Source: Balneolales bacterium
GTDB lineage: Bacteria > Bacteroidota > Rhodothermia > Balneolales > Natronogracilivirgulaceae
Direction of reading: 5' to 3'
Length of the DNA: 10,623 nt
Assembly (NCBI GenBank): GCA_007133875.1
Contig: SLLW01000063.1
Location: 1 to 10,623, forward strand
In this document: positions 7,030 to 10,623 of the stretch, piece by piece
How the letters are laid out: the number at the start of each line of letters is the position of its first letter
Position numbering within the stretch: position 1 is the stretch's first letter
Notes under the pieces: model-generated
What the model was told of the DNA's origin: nothing
Seen by the model: the letters and a program-made list of their open reading frames with translations, nothing else
Databases searched by the model: none
Program-made: the position numbers and the translations under genes

Positions 7030-7575
7030 ATGAGTACCGATCATGTTAATGAACCGGAAGATGAACTGCCCGGAAAATCATCAGAACCCGATGAGCGAAC
7101 ACCAATGGCATCGGAGCATTGGCTGGAACTGAAACTTCCGCCTGTTGTTGTATTCGGTTTGTTTGCAGTGGTGATGTGGGCCATTTCGCAATATTTCCCT
7201 GTATTTGCAGTGGAGATTCCGTTTCAGTATTATCTGACCGCGTTTCTGATGATCATTGCGATATGGATTAGCATCTACAGTCTCTATCTGTTCTATAAGA
7301 ATCGAACGACCGTCCATCCGCAAAATCCGGGCGATACAAATAAACTGGTCACTTCCGGGCCGTTCAGGCACACCCGGAACCCGATGTATCTTGCGCTTTC
7401 CCTCATACTTATCGGTTGGGCGATTTTTCTGTCTGATCTGCTTGCACTCATGCTGATGCCACTCTACTACGCCTATATGACCCGATTTCAAATCATCCCA
7501 GAAGAGCGCGAATTACAGCAGAAACTTGGCAGTGAATATGAAAAATATGCCGATCGAACCCCGCGCTGGCTGTAA
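7030..7575 (+). CDS. Isoprenylcysteine/phospholipid-type membrane methyltransferase
   Basis: A small integral membrane protein of the ICMT/PEMT-like superfamily, which uses S-adenosylmethionine to methylate a lipid or other membrane-associated substrate; the substrate here is unknown. With the start at ATG 7030 it has 181 residues. It shows two membrane segments (about 34-55 and 64-90), the SAM-binding signature GPFRHTRNPMYLA (110-122), a long hydrophobic hairpin, and the typical ending RELQQKLGSEYEKYADRTPRWL (about 160-181). The frame is open back to an ATG at 6982, and ATG 7105 (MASEHW) is also possible; the residues between 7030 and 7105 are hydrophilic and may not be translated. It is 12 bp upstream of the EamA transporter gene, so the two are probably one operon. 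Confidence 0.85.
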   Translation: MSTDHVNEPEDELPGKSSEPDERTPMASEHWLELKLPPVVVFGLFAVVMWAISQYFPVFAVEIPFQYYLTAFLMIIAIWISIYSLYLFYKNRTTVHPQNPGDTNKLVTSGPFRHTRNPMYLALSLILIGWAIFLSDLLALMLMPLYYAYMTRFQIIPEERELQQKLGSEYEKYADRTPRWL

Positions 7576-7587
7576 CATCCATCCGGT

Positions 7588-8439
7588 ATGAAGTACCTGA
7601 TTTTCGTCACTCTGCTCTGGGCTTTTTCATTCAGCCTGATCGATGAGTACCTGGCCGGACAAGTTGACAGCGATTTTGCTGTCCTCTCACGGGTTCTGTT
7701 TGCCGGGCTCATACTGCTGCCGCTGACACGCTGGTCCGGCGTTCGTTCGGAGTTGATCACCGGAATGGTGATTGTCGGCGCACTTCAGTTCGGCGTGACC
7801 TATCTCTGCCTCTATCGTTCCTTTCTGTTTCTTTCGGCTCCGGAAGTGCTGCTTTTTACGATCATGACCCCGGTTTTTGTCACCATTTTTGATGATGCCC
7901 TGAACCGCCGATTTCAACCGATTGCTCTGCTGGCCGCACTATTGGCAGTGATTGGGGCCGGGGTGATCCGATATGACGGGATTACCACCGGATATCTGAC
8001 CGGTTTTTTCATGATGCAGCTTGCCAACGCTTCCTTTGCCGCCGGACAGGTCGGCTATAAATATCTCATAAAATGGTACCCGACCGGGTTGCCCCCCATC
8101 CGCTTTTTCGGCTATTTCTATGTCGGTGCGTTTCTGATAACCCTTCCGACCTGGCTCATGTTCGGTGACACCACCATGATGCCGCATTCCCCAACTCATT
8201 GGATGGTGTTAATTTGGTTAGGTGTCGGAGCCTCGGCCGCCGGATTGTTTCTCTGGAATCATGGCGGGACAAAAGTAGATGCCGGGACGCTTGCCATTAT
8301 GAATAATGCGGTCATACCGGTCGGTTTGCTGGTCAATCTCGTCATCTGGAATCGTGATGCCGATTTGCTCCGGCTGGGAATCGGGGCGGCGATTATGGTT
8401 CTTGCACTCTGGATCAACCGACGGTTTCGTCCATTGTAG
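7588..8439 (+). CDS. EamA-family (drug/metabolite transporter superfamily) permease
   Basis: A 283-residue, strongly hydrophobic protein with about ten membrane segments arranged as two EamA repeats (roughly residues 1-130 and 135-280). Segments visible in order include YLIFVTLLWAFSFSLI, VLFAGLILLPL, ITGMVIVGALQFGVTYL, LLFTIMTPVFVTIF and IALLAALLAVIGAGVI. The second half has matching segments ending in a basic cytoplasmic tail (NRRFRPL). Family members export or import amino acids, nucleotides or other small metabolites; the sequence does not show which. Starting residues MKYLIFVT directly begin the first membrane segment, supporting ATG 7588. It closely follows the membrane methyltransferase gene and converges on the YgaP-like gene. 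Confidence 0.88.
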   Translation: MKYLIFVTLLWAFSFSLIDEYLAGQVDSDFAVLSRVLFAGLILLPLTRWSGVRSELITGMVIVGALQFGVTYLCLYRSFLFLSAPEVLLFTIMTPVFVTIFDDALNRRFQPIALLAALLAVIGAGVIRYDGITTGYLTGFFMMQLANASFAAGQVGYKYLIKWYPTGLPPIRFFGYFYVGAFLITLPTWLMFGDTTMMPHSPTHWMVLIWLGVGASAAGLFLWNHGGTKVDAGTLAIMNNAVIPVGLLVNLVIWNRDADLLRLGIGAAIMVLALWINRRFRPL

Positions 8440-8521
8440 ATTGAATTCCCCCCACACTAAAAGTCCATTTGTATCATTTTTGTTTCACAAATGTTGGCTC
8501 TATTCAGCAATTTGTTGCTTA

Positions 8522-8542
8522 TGACTCCTCCAGGAGGAGTCA
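8522..8542. terminator. Perfect palindrome in the convergent gap
   Basis: TGACTCCTCC and GGAGGAGTCA flank a single central A, a perfect 10-bp inverted repeat. In RNA it would fold as a 9-bp stem with a 3-base loop. It sits in the 109-bp gap between the converging EamA and YgaP-like genes, 6 bp beyond the YgaP-like stop, so a bidirectional terminator is the natural reading. No T-run follows on either strand. Two weaker inverted repeats lie beside it: CATTTGT/ACAAATG (8466-8472, 8487-8493) and AGCAA/TTGCT (8506-8519). Confidence 0.5.
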
Positions 8543-8548
8543 CTGGCA

Positions 8549-8824
8549 TCACTTTCGGGTATTGGGCATATTTTTGTAGTCGACATTATTGCCGTATTCA
8601 TCGTTATCGGTGCCGGAACCGGATCCGGCTGCACAACTTGCATTGGGCCCGGCACAGCGCCCCATGATACAGCCTGTGTTGGTAATTGCCTGAAACAGTA
8701 TGAACGCACCGAACAGCCCGGCCATAGGCGCACTATTGATGATCCATGTAATGATAAGGGCAGAACCGGTGATAAGTGCCACCCACCGCATAAGGTGCCA
8801 GTTGGTAAAAAGGAGTTCTTTCAT
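8549..8824 (-). CDS. YgaP-like (DUF2892-type) small membrane protein
   Basis: A 91-residue protein with two membrane segments (about 12-30 and 31-49). The layout FTNWHLMRWVALITG...FGAFILFQAITNTGC resembles the inner-membrane YgaP/DUF2892 proteins common in Bacteroidota, which occur alone or fused to rhodanese domains. Cys52, Cys57 and Cys64 follow the second membrane segment, in place of the cysteine found at that point in relatives. A Gly/Asn/Asp-rich hydrophilic tail of about 25 residues ends the protein. Family function is unsettled; links to sulfur or thiol handling come from the rhodanese fusions. No Shine-Dalgarno is visible. The 139-bp AT-rich stretch upstream (8825-8963) should hold its promoter; I see no gene there. 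Confidence 0.75.
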   Translation of the reverse strand: MKELLFTNWHLMRWVALITGSALIITWIINSAPMAGLFGAFILFQAITNTGCIMGRCAGPNASCAAGSGSGTDNDEYGNNVDYKNMPNTRK

Positions 8825-8963
8825 GGTTTATGGTTCGTTGGTTATGGAAGGGTCTAATCTCTATATCTAAAAATATCAATAATTATATGTATAGGCAATT
8901 TTATTCTCTCCATTATATTATCACCCTTACAGGATTTGCAGCCAGAACCGGGCAATGTTATAA

Positions 8964-10157
8964 TTATCCACCGGGTTCAACCCGCCAGAGGGCCCCATCA
9001 GACTTATCAGTGAGTAGGTAGAGGTTGTTGTCTGGCCCGACCCGGACATCACGTATCCGCCCGATCTCCTGAAGCAGCAGCTCTTCGTCATGGATGACTT
9101 CATGGTGACCTTGAGAATCATCAATAACCAGCCTGCGGATACGTTCGGCCCGCAATCCACCGGCCAGCAGATTATCATTCCACTGACTGGCAAAGTGATC
9201 GCCGGATATATGGGCCAGGCCGGCAGGGGCAAGTGTCGGAAGGAACTCATAAACAGGATCAACCATGCCCTCCATGGAGCGTGCTTCTGAGTGTGGAAAC
9301 TCGTTTTGTGAGCGGTAGTCGAGCCCCCGTGTGACTGTTGGCCAGCCGTAATTTTCACCAGGTTCGATTCTGTTTAACTCATCTCCACCCCGGGGCCCGT
9401 GTTCTGTTACCCATATTTCGCCGGTTTCAGGGTGAACGATCAATCCCTGAATGTTGCGGTGCCCATAGGAGTAAATTTCATCGAGCGCCCTCTCATCGCC
9501 GACAAACGGGTTATCATCCGGCACACTTCCGTCATCATTAAGCCGCAACAGGGTGCCGGCATGATCGTTGCGGTCCTGCGCGCGTGGCGGATCAACACCA
9601 CGGTCACCGATGCTCATCAGGATCTTTCCGTCGATGGTCCAGGCGAGTTTGGATCCGTAATGGCGGCCCGGGTCGGAATAGGTGCTCTGGATGAAAATAT
9701 CCTCCAGCTCAACAAGCGATTGGCCATCAAGCTGTGCACGGGCCAGAGCCGTTGCGGTATTGCCTTCCCCATCGGGTTTGGAATAGGTCAAATAGACCCA
9801 GCCATTGGATTCAAAGTCAGGGTGGGCCGATACCTCCATCAAACCGCCCTGATTCTGTACATGCATATCAGGCAGGCCGTTGATCTCTTCAATGTGTCCG
9901 TTTTCGACGATGTTCAGCCGTCCCGGACGTTCGGTAACGAGTTTGCGGCCATCCGGCAGAAACGCAACCGACCAGGGGTGCTCAAAGGGACCGGTAATTT
10001 TTGTAACACGTAAATCACCGTATTGTGATGTTGAGAGCCAGCTATCTTCTTCGGTACCGCTTGATTCGGTTGCATCGGTTTCGACGGAGTTGCATCCGGC
10101 TGCCATGATAGCGGTAATAAGTATGGCCGTGAGTAAATTATATCGTGTGAAATGCAT
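8964..10157 (-). CDS. PQQ-dependent aldose (soluble glucose/sorbosone-type) dehydrogenase, lipoprotein
   Basis: A six-bladed beta-propeller quinoprotein of the GSDH/YliI family that oxidises aldose sugars at C1 with PQQ and calcium, outside the cytoplasm. The 397-residue form from ATG 10157 begins with a signal peptide and MAAGC (lipidated Cys22), then an acidic linker. Family motifs in order are FEHPWSVAFLPDG (58-70), NQGGLMEVSAHPDF (102-115), RHYGSKLAW with His166 as the likely catalytic histidine, and SIGDRG. YSYGHRNIQGL, EHGPRGGDELN (calcium/PQQ region) and ENYGWP follow. The frame stays open to an ATG at 10289, but that adds 44 residues ahead of a complete signal peptide, so I prefer 10157. 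No PQQ synthesis genes are in view; PQQ may be imported or made elsewhere. Confidence 0.92.
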   Translation of the reverse strand: MHFTRYNLLTAILITAIMAAGCNSVETDATESSGTEEDSWLSTSQYGDLRVTKITGPFEHPWSVAFLPDGRKLVTERPGRLNIVENGHIEEINGLPDMHVQNQGGLMEVSAHPDFESNGWVYLTYSKPDGEGNTATALARAQLDGQSLVELEDIFIQSTYSDPGRHYGSKLAWTIDGKILMSIGDRGVDPPRAQDRNDHAGTLLRLNDDGSVPDDNPFVGDERALDEIYSYGHRNIQGLIVHPETGEIWVTEHGPRGGDELNRIEPGENYGWPTVTRGLDYRSQNEFPHSEARSMEGMVDPVYEFLPTLAPAGLAHISGDHFASQWNDNLLAGGLRAERIRRLVIDDSQGHHEVIHDEELLLQEIGRIRDVRVGPDNNLYLLTDKSDGALWRVEPGG

Positions 10158-10478
10158 TACAGATTTTATTGTGTGGTTGCGGAGAAATCCGGATTGAATA
10201 GTTTGTGCATACATCTGATTGGTGCATGCCTGTAAAAATGGTTCGTAGATTCCATCCACCGGACAGGTTTCAAATTTTAGCGAACACAATCACTTAACAC
10301 ATTTCGAATTGATGGTGTTCCGAAAAAAAACCCGGAAGTGAGGTCACATACTATTGAAAATGCAAAAAAAGCGATAGATTCCCTGTCTGTTGACACGGTC
10401 ACTAACATGGTCAGCACAAAAAATCCGTTTGCTTGCAACACAAATGGCCAAAGCAATATAGACTGCTTTATTATCAGC
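10158..10478. other. Divergent spacer between the sugar dehydrogenase and the CoA-binding gene
   Basis: A 321-bp region expected to hold promoters for both flanking genes. The plus strand is open in the frame of the CoA-binding protein from just after TAG 10278-10280 onward, with one in-frame ATG at 10407, so an N-terminal extension cannot be excluded. A TTGACA hexamer at 10390-10395 has no matching -10 element at normal spacing. Homopolymer A runs occur at 10323-10329 and 10364-10370. No RNA gene or strong hairpin was found. Confidence 0.4.
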
Positions 10479-10623
10479 ATGAACACCATCCAGGACAACA
10501 TAACCGGGTTTCTGAATCAGAAAAATATTGCCGTTGCCGGGGTCTCTCGAAATGGGGATACCGCAGGTAATGTGATCTACAAAAAATTGCGTTCATCCGG
10601 GTACCAGGTGTATGCGATCAACC
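10479..10623 (+). CDS. CoA-binding domain protein (YccU-like), 5' part only
   Basis: Forty-eight codons are visible before the window ends. The sequence FLNQKNIAVAGVSRNGDTAGNVIYKKLRSSG is the start of a Rossmann-type CoA-binding domain: the first beta strand (IAVAGVS), a glycine-containing loop, the first helix, then a second strand (YQVYAIN). Small stand-alone proteins of this family, such as E. coli YccU, are about 120-150 residues long and of unclear physiological role. ATG 10479 is chosen because family members begin about ten residues before the FLxxKxIAVVG block; ATG 10407 would add 24 residues. The 3' end lies outside the window. Confidence 0.85.
   Translation, partial: MNTIQDNITGFLNQKNIAVAGVSRNGDTAGNVIYKKLRSSGYQVYAIN

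Noticed and set aside
9399..10013. Plus-strand reading frame of 204 codons
   Set aside because: It is wholly antisense to the PQQ sugar dehydrogenase, whose family motifs are unmistakable on the minus strand.
10277..10501. Minus-strand hydrophobic reading frame of 74 codons
   Set aside because: It overlaps the start of the CoA-binding gene on the other strand and shows no family resemblance.
1..10623. CRISPR array, transposon, phage or defence genes
   Set aside because: No regularly spaced repeats, terminal inverted repeats, transposase, integrase or nuclease motifs were seen.

Overview
The window looks like chromosomal DNA of a Gram-negative, probably salt-adapted bacterium, most plausibly Bacteroidota/Balneolota-like. 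The reasons are mid-range GC, several lipoprotein signal peptides, acidic exported proteins, and start codons mostly preceded by AT-rich DNA rather than a clear Shine-Dalgarno sequence. This taxonomic call is an inference from style, not from a marker gene comparison. I see no rRNA, tRNA, CRISPR array, transposase or phage gene.

Bases 1-2607 are a minus-strand run read in the order cysE (serine O-acetyltransferase, EpsC type), cysM (cysteine synthase B type), nusB (transcription antitermination factor with an unusual charged C-terminal tail). CysE and CysM form a complete serine-to-cysteine pathway. Divergent from cysE, and separated from it by about 110 bp containing overlapping dyads, is a large plus-strand gamma-glutamyltranspeptidase that appears to be a lipoprotein. 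Its 5' end carries a hexanucleotide tandem repeat and its start is unresolved.

Bases 4792-6834 hold a short lipoprotein-like reading frame that runs antiparallel into a vitamin K epoxide reductase (VKOR)-family membrane gene. That VKOR protein keeps its CPFC motif but lacks the usual loop cysteines. After an AT-rich divergent spacer comes an acidic lipoprotein of unknown function, followed by a strong hairpin.

Bases 7030-8439 hold a membrane methyltransferase of the isoprenylcysteine/phospholipid type and an EamA-family (DMT) transporter, 12 bp apart and probably co-transcribed. They converge on a minus-strand YgaP-like small membrane protein across a short gap with a perfect palindrome. Further on, the minus strand encodes a PQQ-dependent aldose dehydrogenase lipoprotein. 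The window ends inside a plus-strand CoA-binding-domain protein.

A loose common theme is thiol chemistry: cysteine synthesis, gamma-glutamyl thiol breakdown, a VKOR-like protein and a cysteine-bearing YgaP-like protein. Most genes are ordinary housekeeping or envelope functions, and I do not see convincing evidence of a new multi-gene system. The most unusual points are the ggt 5' end, the VKOR homologue without loop cysteines, the truncated lipoprotein beside it, and the uncharacterised acidic lipoprotein.
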